Positions 6,680 through 15,202 of a DNA stretch of 47,380 nt are shown piece by piece; position 1 is the stretch's first letter, and each line of letters opens with the position of its first letter. This stretch comes from Candidatus Omnitrophota bacterium. Lineage in GTDB: Bacteria; Omnitrophota; Gorgyraeia; B26-G9. The position numbers and the translations under genes are program-made. Where the stretch lies: positions 1-47,380 of the forward strand of contig JAHITE010000119.1 of the NCBI GenBank assembly GCA_018817585.1, read 5' to 3'. A model generated the notes under the pieces. The model was given only the letters and a program-made list of their open reading frames with translations, was not told the DNA's origin and did not search any database.

Positions 6680-8035
6680 TTCAGCTTCTGTCTTCTGCTT
6701 TCCGTCTTCTATATTTTTCGGCCAGTATTTACTCATTATTTCTTCTTTGATCGCGATTTCATCTTTTTCAAAATATTTTGCGAACAACTCCCAGGCTGTA
6801 TCCAGCATTTTTTCCATATCAATATTAATATCAATCGCTAATAATTCCTGAGCATAATCATACGCGAATTTCAATGTCCGCTCATCATAATCAGTGAGAT
6901 CAAAACCATTTTCTTTTTTTGTCTTTGAATTTGCCGCGTCAGCATAAAGCCTGACTCCGGCATTCATTACATGAGAATGATCTTCTCTTGTTCTCTTTCC
7001 AATAACTAGCTGCTTAAGCCGAGAAAGGCTTCTAAACGGATCAACAATAACTTTAGATATGTCAGTATTCCGCCGCAGGAACAGCTGTCCCTCAGTAATA
7101 TACCCAGTATTATCCGGAATAGCATGAGTAATATCTCCGCCGCTAAGAGTTGTGACCGCGATAATCGTTATGGAGCCTTGTTCAAATTGCGCTGCTTTTT
7201 CATATATTTTCGCCAAATCACTGTACAAAGATCCGGGCATGCTGTCTTTGCTTGGGATCTGATCCATACGATTGGAAACAATACTCAAGGCATCGCAAAA
7301 TAAAGTCATATCCGTAAGCAGAACAAGGACTTTTTCTTTTTTCTCCACCGCGAAATATTCCGCGGCAGCCAGAACCATATCCGGAACCAATAATCTTTCT
7401 ACCGGAGGATCATCATTGGTATTAATAAAACAAGTGATCTTCTCTAAAACTCCGGCATCTTCAAAAACCCGGCGATAATACAGATAATCATCATTCGAAA
7501 GCCCCATGCCTCCAAGAATAATTCTATCCGCTTGAGCCCGCAGCGCGACATTAGCCATTACCTGATTATACGGCTGATCAGGATCAGCGAAAAAAGGAAT
7601 TTTCTGTCCGGTAACCAGAGTATTATTCAGATCAATTCCCGCGATCCCAGTACTAATCAGTTCAGAAGGCTGCGCCCGCCTTACCGGATTAACACTCGGA
7701 CCGCCAATAGCGGTTTTAACGCCTTCAAGATCAGGCCCGTCATCAATTGGCTGGCCATAGGCATTTAAAAAACGTCCGGATAAATCAGGACCAACTCGCA
7801 AAGTTGGAGGTTCGCCCAGAAAAATAACATCCACATCAGTGCCAATACCCTGAGTTCCCGAGAAAACCTGCAGAGTTACTAAATCCCCTTGGATTTTAAC
7901 TACCTGAGCCGGGCGGCCATCGATTGTCGCCATTTCCTCATTTGCTATGCCCTGAGCTTTTAAAGAGCAGGTTGCTTTGGTAATCTGCTCGATCTTGGTA
8001 TAGACCGTTTTAAATGCTGGTGGTTGGCGGCTCAT
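6653..8035 (-). CDS. ntpB: V-type ATP synthase subunit B (non-catalytic)
   Basis: A 460-residue regulatory nucleotide-binding subunit of the A3B3 head. It lacks a Walker A lysine (GQKIPFFADPDQPYN in the P-loop position, as usual for B) and keeps 'LLTDMTLFCDALSIVSNRMDQIPSKDSMPGSLYSDLAKIYE' and 'ITHAIPDNTGYITEGQLFLRR'. Its ATGA start overlaps the stop of subunit A. The last residues (GKNTSFH) and the stop codon lie within a dispersed repeat, so the original C-terminus was probably a little different; conserved parts end before it. Functional loss is unlikely. Confidence 0.95.
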   Translation of the reverse strand: MSRQPPAFKTVYTKIEQITKATCSLKAQGIANEEMATIDGRPAQVVKIQGDLVTLQVFSGTQGIGTDVDVIFLGEPPTLRVGPDLSGRFLNAYGQPIDDGPDLEGVKTAIGGPSVNPVRRAQPSELISTGIAGIDLNNTLVTGQKIPFFADPDQPYNQVMANVALRAQADRIILGGMGLSNDDYLYYRRVFEDAGVLEKITCFINTNDDPPVERLLVPDMVLAAAEYFAVEKKEKVLVLLTDMTLFCDALSIVSNRMDQIPSKDSMPGSLYSDLAKIYEKAAQFEQGSITIIAVTTLSGGDITHAIPDNTGYITEGQLFLRRNTDISKVIVDPFRSLSRLKQLVIGKRTREDHSHVMNAGVRLYADAANSKTKKENGFDLTDYDERTLKFAYDYAQELLAIDINIDMEKMLDTAWELFAKYFEKDEIAIKEEIMSKYWPKNIEDGKQKTEAETGKNTSFH

Positions 8036-9789
8036 GATATTTTCCTTTCTATTAAAACACTTTGCAATTCATCTTCAAACTTCTTAAACGCTTCATTTTG
8101 AAACTCAGAAAAGTTAAGCTGTCTTATGATATTAATAACTTTTTTAAAATACGCTGTTACTTCGGTAAAAATATCGAATTTAAAATCAGCTTTGCAAATA
8201 TTATAAATAATGTCCATCATATACCGCTGTCTTTCCAGCGGAGTTGCTTTATCCACAGGATCAAAAGCATCCTGCTGTAAAAAACCAAAATCAACCAATT
8301 CTGATTTCCAATAGCGTTCATGATACTCAACCGGAACACTGTCGTCCCCTAAAATATTTATCTGATCATACGCTTCCTTACCGCGCAGCAATACATCTTT
8401 AATATATGCGATTTTTTCAATCCAATGCGGTTCAAAATTCTCCTCTAAATATTCCTGCACTTCTTTATACTCAAGATATTTAGAATAACTCTCAATTGTA
8501 TCAATTGACGGATAACGCTTACTATCCGCTCTTTGCTGCGATAAAGCATAAAAACATCTAGCCACTTTTTTAGTTGATTCAGTGACTGGTTCTTTCATAT
8601 TTCCTCCGGCAGGACTTACTGTGCCAAGAAAAGTAACAGAGCCGGTCTGCCCATTATTTAATTCAACTAAACCCGCTCTTGCGTAAAAGTTGGCAACAAT
8701 TGCCGGAAGATCCATGGGAAAAGCATCTGGACCGGGAAGTTCTTCCATCCGATTGGACATTTCCCGCAAGGCTTGCGCCCAACGCGATGTCGAATCAGCT
8801 AATAACAATATCTTTACTCCCATCTGACGATAATATTCGGCAATGGTCATTGCGGTATATACCGAAGCTTCCCGTGCTGCCACCGGCATATTCGAGGTAT
8901 TACAAATAATAATTGTTCGCTCAATCAGTTTGCGTCCTGTATTCGGGTCATCAAGTTCCGGAAACTCTTTAAATATTTCCACAACTTCATTAGCCCGTTC
9001 TCCGCAAGCGCAGATAATTACCATATCCACCTGAGCATTAGCGGCAATAATATGCTGCAAAACTGTTTTTCCGCAGCCAAAAGGACCTGGGATAAATCCA
9101 GTTCCGCCTTCAACAATCGGATTAATCGTATCAATAAGTCTTACCCCTGTCTGCAAGGGCTTATAGGCTATTGGTTTATTCGCGTAACCCCGCATCGGAA
9201 CCTTTACTGGCCAGTGCTGCGTCATCGTAACCTTAATGCTTTGGCCATTAGCATTTTTTAATACCGCGACCGGCTCTTTAACTGCATAGCTGCCATTAGC
9301 GACAATCGAATCAACTTGCCAAATTCCTTCTAATTTAAAAGGTACCATTATTTTATGCTTAATGAAATTTTCCGGCACCTCCCCCAACCAGTCTCCGGCC
9401 TGTACTTTGTCGGCTTTTTTTGCCAAAGCACTAAAATCCCATTTTTTTTCATAAGAAAAAGGATTGGTCATTTCCCCGCGTTTTAGAAAAACTCCAGTCA
9501 TCGCGTCTAAATCATTTTGCAAACCATCATAATTCCGGGATAACATGCCCGGGCCAAGTTCAACTTCTAATAAATGATCAGTGAATTCAACTAAACAGCC
9601 TACTTTTAAGCCGCGCGTGCTTTCAAAAACCTGAGCAAAAACATTCTTGCCATTTATTTTTATAACTTCTGCTTTTAATTTTACATCATCAAGCGATATA
9701 TAACATATTTCATTCTGACTTACCGGCCCAGTAACTTCTATGGTAATCAGATTTGAAACTATCCCGATAACCTGTCCTTGTGTTGGCAT
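8032..9789 (-). CDS. ntpA: V-type ATP synthase subunit A (catalytic)
   Basis: The 585-residue catalytic subunit has an N-terminal beta barrel (1-70), the A-specific non-homologous insert (about 105-195), Walker A GPFGCGKT at 235-242, and the 'CGERANEVVEIFKEFPEL' and 'LLADSTSRWAQALREMSNRMEELPGPDAFPMDLPA' catalytic segments. The helical C-terminus (about 430-585) is normal. It hydrolyses or makes ATP at the A/B interface. GGAGGG precedes ATG 9789. Overlaps ntpB by 4 bp. Gene order DUF2764-A-B-D-I-K is that of Bacteroidetes and Chlamydia V-ATPases. Confidence 0.96.
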   Translation of the reverse strand: MPTQGQVIGIVSNLITIEVTGPVSQNEICYISLDDVKLKAEVIKINGKNVFAQVFESTRGLKVGCLVEFTDHLLEVELGPGMLSRNYDGLQNDLDAMTGVFLKRGEMTNPFSYEKKWDFSALAKKADKVQAGDWLGEVPENFIKHKIMVPFKLEGIWQVDSIVANGSYAVKEPVAVLKNANGQSIKVTMTQHWPVKVPMRGYANKPIAYKPLQTGVRLIDTINPIVEGGTGFIPGPFGCGKTVLQHIIAANAQVDMVIICACGERANEVVEIFKEFPELDDPNTGRKLIERTIIICNTSNMPVAAREASVYTAMTIAEYYRQMGVKILLLADSTSRWAQALREMSNRMEELPGPDAFPMDLPAIVANFYARAGLVELNNGQTGSVTFLGTVSPAGGNMKEPVTESTKKVARCFYALSQQRADSKRYPSIDTIESYSKYLEYKEVQEYLEENFEPHWIEKIAYIKDVLLRGKEAYDQINILGDDSVPVEYHERYWKSELVDFGFLQQDAFDPVDKATPLERQRYMMDIIYNICKADFKFDIFTEVTAYFKKVINIIRQLNFSEFQNEAFKKFEDELQSVLIERKIS

Positions 9790-9855
9790 TTTCCCTCCGC
9801 ATTAATTTACTCTTTTTTAAGACTAATAAAACTTTACACTATAAAATTCATCAAT

Positions 9856-10686
9856 TTACTGTTTTAAAAGTTTAGAATCAATTTCTGAAATCTTCAAAAA
9901 TGCTTCCTGCCCGCGGGCAGCACCCATAGCCAGCCAGCGTTCAACCATTATCAATTTAATTAAATATCCCAGCAAAACATCTACTTTAAAATAAGAAAAA
10001 GTATTAATTTGATCTATTTTTGCCCAGCGCAACTGGTCAATCAGTTTTTCTCTAAACAATATATCATCTTTTTCAAAAGCGGCTAATAATCCCTGCAGAT
10101 ACTCCAGATCCATTGACAAGTTAAAATCATTAGCCGTAGATTTTTGCAGTTTTTGGATAACTTCATCTTCCCCGACTTCTAATAAATTAATTTCATCCTG
10201 ATTAAACTTTCTTTTATTAATTGCCAGCAAGACATTCCTTAGTTGAAAATCAAAAGTAAAATACTCTTTAATAAAAGAATTTTCATGATTCATCATCTTC
10301 GCGTAAAACCTAGTTAAAAGCAGATTCTCAGCCTGCAAACGATTTATTTTTTTATCTTCTTTTTTAAAACCGCCTAAAGCGTTTATAAATCCCAGGATAT
10401 AAGCGTTTTGCTTGGGATCTAAAGATTCCGGATTAGCGAAAAATGCTTTTATTTCCTCAAATGTCCAATTCCCCTTTGCGTCCAGCCAGGTATTTTCACT
10501 GCCCGACACAATATCAATAATATTCGGATTATCATTCATCCATAGAATATCTTGAACATATTTACAATGTTCAGGTTCAAGATTAGCATAAAGTTCTTCA
10601 ACAAACTCATTGACCCGATAAGGCTCTTTATAATCATCCAGCCTTAGTTCAGGTAAAGAAGAAACTAAATAATAATAATTACTCAT
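9856..10686 (-). CDS. DUF2764 protein, V-ATPase operon partner in the subunit C position
   Basis: A 276-residue, mostly helical soluble protein beginning MSNYYYLVSSLPEL and ending in an 'YLIKLIMVERWLAMGAARGQEAFLKI' helix. The opening 'YYYLVSSLPELRLDD' and the genomic slot between E and A fit DUF2764 (PF10962), found in V-ATPase operons of Bacteroidetes and Chlamydiae. By position and helical nature it probably replaces subunit C/d as the collar linking the shaft to the c ring; this is inference. Its start lies immediately next to the stop of subunit E, implying coupled translation. Confidence 0.82.
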   Translation of the reverse strand: MSNYYYLVSSLPELRLDDYKEPYRVNEFVEELYANLEPEHCKYVQDILWMNDNPNIIDIVSGSENTWLDAKGNWTFEEIKAFFANPESLDPKQNAYILGFINALGGFKKEDKKINRLQAENLLLTRFYAKMMNHENSFIKEYFTFDFQLRNVLLAINKRKFNQDEINLLEVGEDEVIQKLQKSTANDFNLSMDLEYLQGLLAAFEKDDILFREKLIDQLRWAKIDQINTFSYFKVDVLLGYLIKLIMVERWLAMGAARGQEAFLKISEIDSKLLKQ

Positions 10687-11310
10687 TTACTTACTCTCTC
10701 CAAAAAGAAACCGTTTCATTCTCGGCCGTAGAAAATGCTGGATAAGCGCCTTAAAATCATCTTCTGTAAAACCAATCCGATAACTGCCGTCTTTTGGACT
10801 GATCACAAACCCACTTTTTATTTTCTCGTCAAACTCAATTTTTAAACCCTTGTCCATGGCTTGCTTACCAGCAGTAAAAAAATATTTTTCAATATCTGCC
10901 TGAACTCTTTTTGGTAGTTTTAAATAAAATTCCTGGCCCTGTTTACAGCCTGACCCCAGCCATTCTTTCATAACAATCTCAAGAATTTTCTTTAAAAAAT
11001 TCGGATCATCTAAAAAACCCTCCACTGCTCCTTTGGTTACATTCACCGCGATAAGCTCCGTGATTTTTTGTCTAAGCAGCGCCAATGACTGCTGAGTTGC
11101 CATACGCATTTCAGAATTAACCATGTTTTTTAATTCATCCGATTCTTTATGCGCCACAGCAATAATGTCTTCTGCTTCTTTTCTTGCTGAGCGGAGAATT
11201 TTTCTTTTTTCCTCTTCGGCAGCCTTGATTATCGCGTCAGCTTGCTGATTTGCTTTGGCAATCCCTTCATCATAAATCTGTTTGGTCAATTTCTCTAATT
11301 TGTCAGTCAT
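10687..11310 (-). CDS. ntpE: V-type ATP synthase subunit E (peripheral stalk)
   Basis: A 207-residue protein with a long N-terminal charged coiled coil (about 5-75, rich in Ala/Lys/Glu with 'EEEKRKILRSARKEAEDIIA') and a C-terminal alpha/beta domain (about 110-205), the layout of subunit E of the peripheral stalk. No subunit G/H gene is present in the operon, so E may work alone or with an unlinked partner. First gene of the operon; AAGAGGTGAG provides a strong ribosome-binding site before ATG 11310, and a promoter lies about 170 bp upstream. Confidence 0.88.
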   Translation of the reverse strand: MTDKLEKLTKQIYDEGIAKANQQADAIIKAAEEEKRKILRSARKEAEDIIAVAHKESDELKNMVNSEMRMATQQSLALLRQKITELIAVNVTKGAVEGFLDDPNFLKKILEIVMKEWLGSGCKQGQEFYLKLPKRVQADIEKYFFTAGKQAMDKGLKIEFDEKIKSGFVISPKDGSYRIGFTEDDFKALIQHFLRPRMKRFLFGESK

Positions 11311-11483
11311 TGCTCACCTCTTTTGTTTTTGTAAGATATCTTTCAAGCTGTTAGTTTTAAATGGCGGATGTCTGCAGTTTAATAAAATATTTTCTTGTTC
11401 CAGGGCTATTTTATCTATGCAATAATAATTATTAAGAATCCATCAAGAAGCTATAGTAAATTTCTAGTATTATTGTGATTTCT

Positions 11484-11512
11484 ATTTTAGCACAATATAC
11501 ATTGTTTATCAA
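11484..11512 (-). promoter_or_regulatory. Sigma70 promoter of the V-ATPase operon
   Basis: On the minus strand TTGATA (11507-11512), 17-base spacer, and TAAAAT (11484-11489) preceded by TGC, an extended -10. Start site predicted near 11477, giving a leader of roughly 167 bases before ntpE. A second TTGACA lies about 20 bases further upstream (11525-11530 region) with a poorer -10. Confidence 0.6.
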
Positions 11513-11625
11513 AAATTACGCTTATTGTCAATAAAGTATTATTATCTAATATTTGGTAACTAAATAATAGGAATAATAAATATAAGAATTCATCTTTTTA
11601 AATAGCGGATTAACTTGGGAAACAG

Positions 11626-11712
11626 TCAAATGAATCCGCTCGGCTTTTTCATCAAGCCGCAGAATAATAAACTAACCAGGCAGAATTTTCGCCGCAATAT
11701 CCGCTGTGGCAT
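11626..11712 (-). CDS. Possible 28-residue membrane peptide (doubtful)
   Basis: A minus-strand ATG at 11710-11712 follows AAAAAGGTGA with acceptable spacing and opens a 28-codon frame with a basic start (MPQRILRRK) and a short hydrophobic stretch (FCLVSLLFCGLM). The frame sits in a region of small inverted repeats, directly downstream of the ymdB terminator. It may be an unannotated small protein, the leftover of a longer gene, or chance. Confidence 0.2.
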   Translation of the reverse strand: MPQRILRRKFCLVSLLFCGLMKKPSGFI

Positions 11713-11732
11713 AAATCACCTTTTTGTGAAAA

Positions 11733-11780
11733 AATGTAAAATTAGCAATTATCTAAAACTTAAATTGCTAATTTTACATT
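11733..11780 (-). terminator. Strong hairpin terminator after ymdB
   Basis: A perfect 18-bp stem (11733-11750 with 11763-11780; core AAAATTAGCAATT) and 12-base loop, 25 bases beyond the ymdB stop. On the minus strand it is followed by TTTTT. The stem is AT-rich but unusually long and perfect. Confidence 0.7.
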
Positions 11781-11804
11781 ATACATTTTTGCGATTTCTT
11801 TTAT

Positions 11805-12605
11805 TTACTTTGAATCATCAATAAGTTTTTCGCAAACCCGTTTTATCGATAATGCTTTTCCCGTTTCAGGATCAAGTTCAACAATTACTCCTTGAAGCTG
11901 CACATTTTTATCTTCGACTTCAAACCGGGTAGGAGTATGAGTTAGGAATCTATGCAATACTTGCTCGACTTTTCTGCCAATAACTGAATCAACTGAGCCA
12001 GTCATGCCCACATCAGTAATATAAGCAGTCTGCTCAAACTCCGGAAGAATTCGCTGATCAGCGGTTTGAATATGAGTATGCGTTCCTAAAACCGCGCTTA
12101 CTTTTCCGTTTAAATACCAGCCCATAGCCACTTTTTCACTGGTAGCCTCAGCATGAATATCAACAAAAATAATATTTGTCTGTTTTTTTATTTCTTGCAC
12201 AATCTCAGACGCGCAGCGAAACGGACAATCCAAGGCTTCCATAAACACCCTGCCGTTTAAATTAATCACCCCGATTTTAAGCCCATTATTCGCCTTAATA
12301 ACCGTAAACCCGCGTCCGGCAACTCCCGGCGGATAATTCGCTGGTCTTAATAAACGCTCTTGAAAATCAATAAACTCAATAATCTCTTTTTTCTTAAAAA
12401 TATGATCGCCAGAAGTTAAAACATCTACGCCCGCTTTAATTAATTCCGTGTAGATCCGGGTAGTTATCCCAGATCCGCCAGCGGAATTCTCACCATTAGC
12501 AATTACAAAATCAACACCTTCTCGCTGTTTTAAAATAGGAATACTTTGGCGTACAACCTGTCTGCCAGGGTCTCCGACAATATCACCGATCATTAAAATC
12601 TTCAT
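11805..12605 (-). CDS. ymdB: YmdB-family metallophosphoesterase
   Basis: A 266-residue calcineurin-like phosphoesterase of the YmdB family (2',3'-cAMP phosphodiesterase in Bacillus subtilis, TIGR00282-type). Metal ligands seen: D8 (MIGDIVGDPG), E39 and N40 (ANGEN), H151 (DIHAEATSEK), H176 and H178 (LGTHTHIQTAD). Position 67, usually Asn in the 'GNH' motif, is Asp here (SGDH). Length is normal. Start supported by AAAGGTCAAT before ATG 12605. It lies downstream of rny, as in B. subtilis, where the ymdB product interacts with RNase Y, so a shared role in RNA turnover is plausible. Confidence 0.93.
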   Translation of the reverse strand: MKILMIGDIVGDPGRQVVRQSIPILKQREGVDFVIANGENSAGGSGITTRIYTELIKAGVDVLTSGDHIFKKKEIIEFIDFQERLLRPANYPPGVAGRGFTVIKANNGLKIGVINLNGRVFMEALDCPFRCASEIVQEIKKQTNIIFVDIHAEATSEKVAMGWYLNGKVSAVLGTHTHIQTADQRILPEFEQTAYITDVGMTGSVDSVIGRKVEQVLHRFLTHTPTRFEVEDKNVQLQGVIVELDPETGKALSIKRVCEKLIDDSK

Positions 12606-12892
12606 ATTGACCTTTTGTTATACATAAGTCACAAGGACACAAGGTCACATGTTTTTCCTGATTCCTATGTTTCCATCACCACATTGCTTTTAGTGACAAA
12701 ACAATGGTCTGGCAAAAATTCTCTTTGAGCGGCGCTTTCGAACGTAATTTTGACAAGGATGTCAAAATAGTGAGAACGCGCGGCTGGGCCTGCACGATGC
12801 AGGCCTAGGCTTAGCGAAAAGATGTGTTTTTGCCTGTCAAACAACTCTTCTTTTATCTTTACAACTACGATAAATAATTGGTTATCTTGTGC
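12606..12892. other. 287-bp gap between rny and ymdB, mostly a repeat element
   Basis: Holds copy 2 of the 132-bp repeat and, at 12626-12649, an imperfect tandem of the AAGGTCACA kind whose reverse complement also appears at 45482-45505. No coding frame with a ribosome-binding site seen. Confidence 0.6.
12707..12837. repeat. 132-bp MITE/BIME-like element, copy 2
   Basis: Second copy of the element at 6548-6679, in the same orientation, starting GTCTGGCAAAAA and ending TTTTTGCCTGT. Both internal palindromes are intact; the loop of the TTTTGACA stem reads AGGA rather than GGGA, leaving pairing unaffected. It lies 56 bases past the rny stop, so in the transcript it could act as a 3' hairpin array protecting or terminating the rny mRNA. 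Confidence 0.85.
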
Positions 12893-14452
12893 TTACTTAG
12901 CGTATTCAACAACTCGTTTTTCCCTTATAACAGTTACTTTTACCTGTCCTGGATATTCTAATTCATTTTCTATTCTTTTGGTAATATCACGCGCCATTAT
13001 TGCTGACTCAGCATCGCCGACCTTATCCGGATGCACAATAACTCTGATTTCTCTTCCTGCCTGAATCGCGAATGCCCGATCAACACCTTTAAACGAATCA
13101 GCAATTGCTTCAAGTTTTTCCAAACGTTTAATATATATTTCCAACGTTTCACGCCGGGCGCCTGGTCTAGTAGCGCTAATCGCGTCTGCCGCCTGAACTA
13201 AAATTCCATATATCGAATTAGATTCACTATCATCATGATGCGCCGCGATCGCGTTTACAACTTCCTGATTTTCCCCGAATTTCCTGGCCAGTTCCGCGCC
13301 TAGTCCAGCATGCGTTCCTTCCTGATCATGATCCACTGCTTTACCAATATCATGCAATAATCCGATTCGCTTAGCCAAGGTAATATCCAGATCAAGCTGT
13401 CCCGCAAGCAGCCCCATAATATAAGCCACTTCCTTAGAATGCTGTAATACATTTTGGCCATAACTTGTTCGGTATTTTAAACGGCCAAGCAGTCTTACTA
13501 TTTCCGGATGAATTCTTTGAATGCCGACATCAAAAGACGCTTTTTCCCCTTCTTCTTTGATACTTACATCCATTTCTTTTTTAACTTTTTCCACTACTTC
13601 TTCTATTCTCGCTGGATGAATTCGGCCATTGGCGATCAAGCGCTCCAGAGATAAACGCGCTATTTCTCTACGAATCGGATCAAATCCTGATAAGGTAACT
13701 GCCTCAGGAGTATCATCAATAATTACATCCACTCCGGTAGCAACTTCCAAAGATCTGATATTGCGGCCTTCTCTACCGATAATTCTGCCCTTCATATCAT
13801 CACTAGGCAAACTAACAACGCTAACAGTTGTTTCCACTGTATGCTCAGCAGCACAACGCTGAATCGCCAGACTGATTATCTGTTTAGCTTTCTTCGCCGC
13901 AGTATCTTTTGATTCATCCTCAATTCTTTTGATCATCAGATTAGCATCATATCTGACTTCACCTTCCATGTGCTTAAGCAAGATTTTCTTAGCTTCTTCG
14001 CTGCTTAAACCTGAAACTTTTTGCAAGCGTTCTTTTTCTTCTAGAATAAGCCTCTTCAATTCATCTTCTTTGTCTTGATTTTCTTGTTCTTTATTTTCTA
14101 GATTTTTAGATTTCGTGCTTAATTCCCGCTCTTTTTTCTCCAGAAGATCGACTTTTCTATCCAGATTCTCTTCCCGGCTGATTAAACGTCTTTCAATGGT
14201 CAATAATTCCTGACGTCTGCCTTTTGATTCTTTTTCAAATTCGATTCTCGTCTTATACAAAAGATCTTTTGCTTCTAAACTTGCTTCTTTCTTTTTCGCT
14301 TCAACTTGTCTATCCGCTTCTTCTAAGATAAGTCTTACCTTGTCTTCAGCGCTTTGCACTTTTTTCTCCGCTCCAAACCGACGAAAAACATAACCAGCAA
14401 AAAAGAAGACAATTCCACTTGATACTCCAATTATAATATTTAAGGTACTCAT
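12893..14452 (-). CDS. rny: Ribonuclease Y
   Basis: The 519-residue membrane-anchored endoribonuclease starts mRNA decay. Layout: N-terminal membrane helix (about 5-22), long charged coiled coil (about 28-160), KH domain with GRIIGREGRN at 222-231, and HD domain with the metal pair H367-D368 in LLHDIGKAVDHD followed by IAAHHDD near 401-407. Length is typical. AAGGAGG precedes ATG 14452. Downstream are a repeat element and ymdB. No missing residues noticed. Confidence 0.97.
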   Translation of the reverse strand: MSTLNIIIGVSSGIVFFFAGYVFRRFGAEKKVQSAEDKVRLILEEADRQVEAKKKEASLEAKDLLYKTRIEFEKESKGRRQELLTIERRLISREENLDRKVDLLEKKERELSTKSKNLENKEQENQDKEDELKRLILEEKERLQKVSGLSSEEAKKILLKHMEGEVRYDANLMIKRIEDESKDTAAKKAKQIISLAIQRCAAEHTVETTVSVVSLPSDDMKGRIIGREGRNIRSLEVATGVDVIIDDTPEAVTLSGFDPIRREIARLSLERLIANGRIHPARIEEVVEKVKKEMDVSIKEEGEKASFDVGIQRIHPEIVRLLGRLKYRTSYGQNVLQHSKEVAYIMGLLAGQLDLDITLAKRIGLLHDIGKAVDHDQEGTHAGLGAELARKFGENQEVVNAIAAHHDDSESNSIYGILVQAADAISATRPGARRETLEIYIKRLEKLEAIADSFKGVDRAFAIQAGREIRVIVHPDKVGDAESAIMARDITKRIENELEYPGQVKVTVIREKRVVEYAK

Positions 14453-14551
14453 AGCTAGATCTTCACCTCCTTAAGATGTACTATCTCAATGTTAAAACAA
14501 CGATTAAGTTTTAATCAAAACAAAACTTAGCGATTTGAGATCAGTTGCAGA

Positions 14552-15106
14552 TTAGGCAAAAATGAGCTTTGTGACAGGAATGTCATGAGGTAAAACAGGA
14601 AGTTTATTCAGTATCTGGCATTTAAACGCCAGCCCTAACATTGGCACATTATATTTTCTAAGTTTAGCCAGAAATCTATCAAAATAGCCTCCGCCGCGTC
14701 CAAGCCGATTACCTAGACGGTCAAAAGCAACACCCGGAACAATAATCAGATCAATAGTTTTTAATAAAACCTTGCGTATGAATTGTTTTTTTGGTTGATA
14801 GATCCCATAAGGACCCTTGCTCAGTTCTTTATCAAAATCTTTTAACTGACAAGGAATTATCTTATTTTCTTTTACCAATGTCACTGGAACAACCACCTTT
14901 TTTCCCATTTTAAGCACATCTTTAATCATATCTTTTGTATCAACTTCATCATCATTCGCTATATAAAACATTATTGTATCTGCCTGCAAGAACAGATCTT
15001 GTGAAAATAGTTGTTTTTTTATTGCTAAACTTTTCTTGCGTTTTAGCTCCTCTCTTTGCTCTTTTAATTTCCTTAGAATCCTTTCCCTAATAACAGTTTT
15101 ATTCAT
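14552..15106 (-). CDS. fthC: 5-formyltetrahydrofolate cyclo-ligase
   Basis: The 184-residue enzyme converts 5-formyl-THF to 5,10-methenyl-THF using ATP, salvaging folate. Seen: N-terminal 'RERILRKLKEQREELKRKKS' helix, 'YIANDDEVDTKDMIKD' segment, GPYGIYQPK (about 96-104), 'DLIIVPGVAFDRLGNRLGRGGGYFDRFL' with the Gly-rich nucleotide loop, and the C-terminal LPHDIPVTK. Length is normal. No clear Shine-Dalgarno before ATG 15106, but the protein begins at the family start. It lies about 100 bp upstream of rny. Confidence 0.93.
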   Translation of the reverse strand: MNKTVIRERILRKLKEQREELKRKKSLAIKKQLFSQDLFLQADTIMFYIANDDEVDTKDMIKDVLKMGKKVVVPVTLVKENKIIPCQLKDFDKELSKGPYGIYQPKKQFIRKVLLKTIDLIIVPGVAFDRLGNRLGRGGGYFDRFLAKLRKYNVPMLGLAFKCQILNKLPVLPHDIPVTKLIFA

Positions 15107-15202
15107 TTAAAATTGTACCCCAAACTAATTTGAATGTCAAGCTAAGCCTGCGCTCAGCCCTATTTTCTAAAAATTAACCAATTGTTTTACAATCCAATCA
15201 GT

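Larger units (their letters stand above)
11311..11804. other. 494-bp intergenic region between ymdB and the V-ATPase operon
   Basis: Contains, from right to left, the ymdB terminator, a cluster of small hairpins with a possible 28-codon frame, and the V-ATPase promoter and leader. In 11604-11705 the 7-8 base sequence AGCGGATT recurs as its complement twice (AATCCGCT at 11633-11640 and ATCCGCT at 11699-11705), and CGGCTT/AAGCCG (11641-11646 with 11654-11659) forms another stem. Apart from the 28-codon frame, no convincing gene is seen. Confidence 0.6.

Noticed and set aside
11615..11824. Plus-strand open frame of 69 codons between ymdB and the ATPase operon
   Set aside because: No ribosome-binding site. 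It runs through the ymdB terminator stem and into the antisense of the ymdB end.
14453..14551. 6S RNA or other small RNA near 5-formyl-THF cyclo-ligase
   Set aside because: The gap is only 99 bp and lacks a 6S-like long bulged hairpin, although this neighbourhood is classical for ssrS in Proteobacteria.
14540..14590. Third copy of the 132-bp repeat (GGCAAAAAT and a GACAGGAATGTCA palindrome)
   Set aside because: The similarity covers only about 30 bases and lies within the conserved coding end of the cyclo-ligase (PHDIPVTK). Coincidence is more likely.
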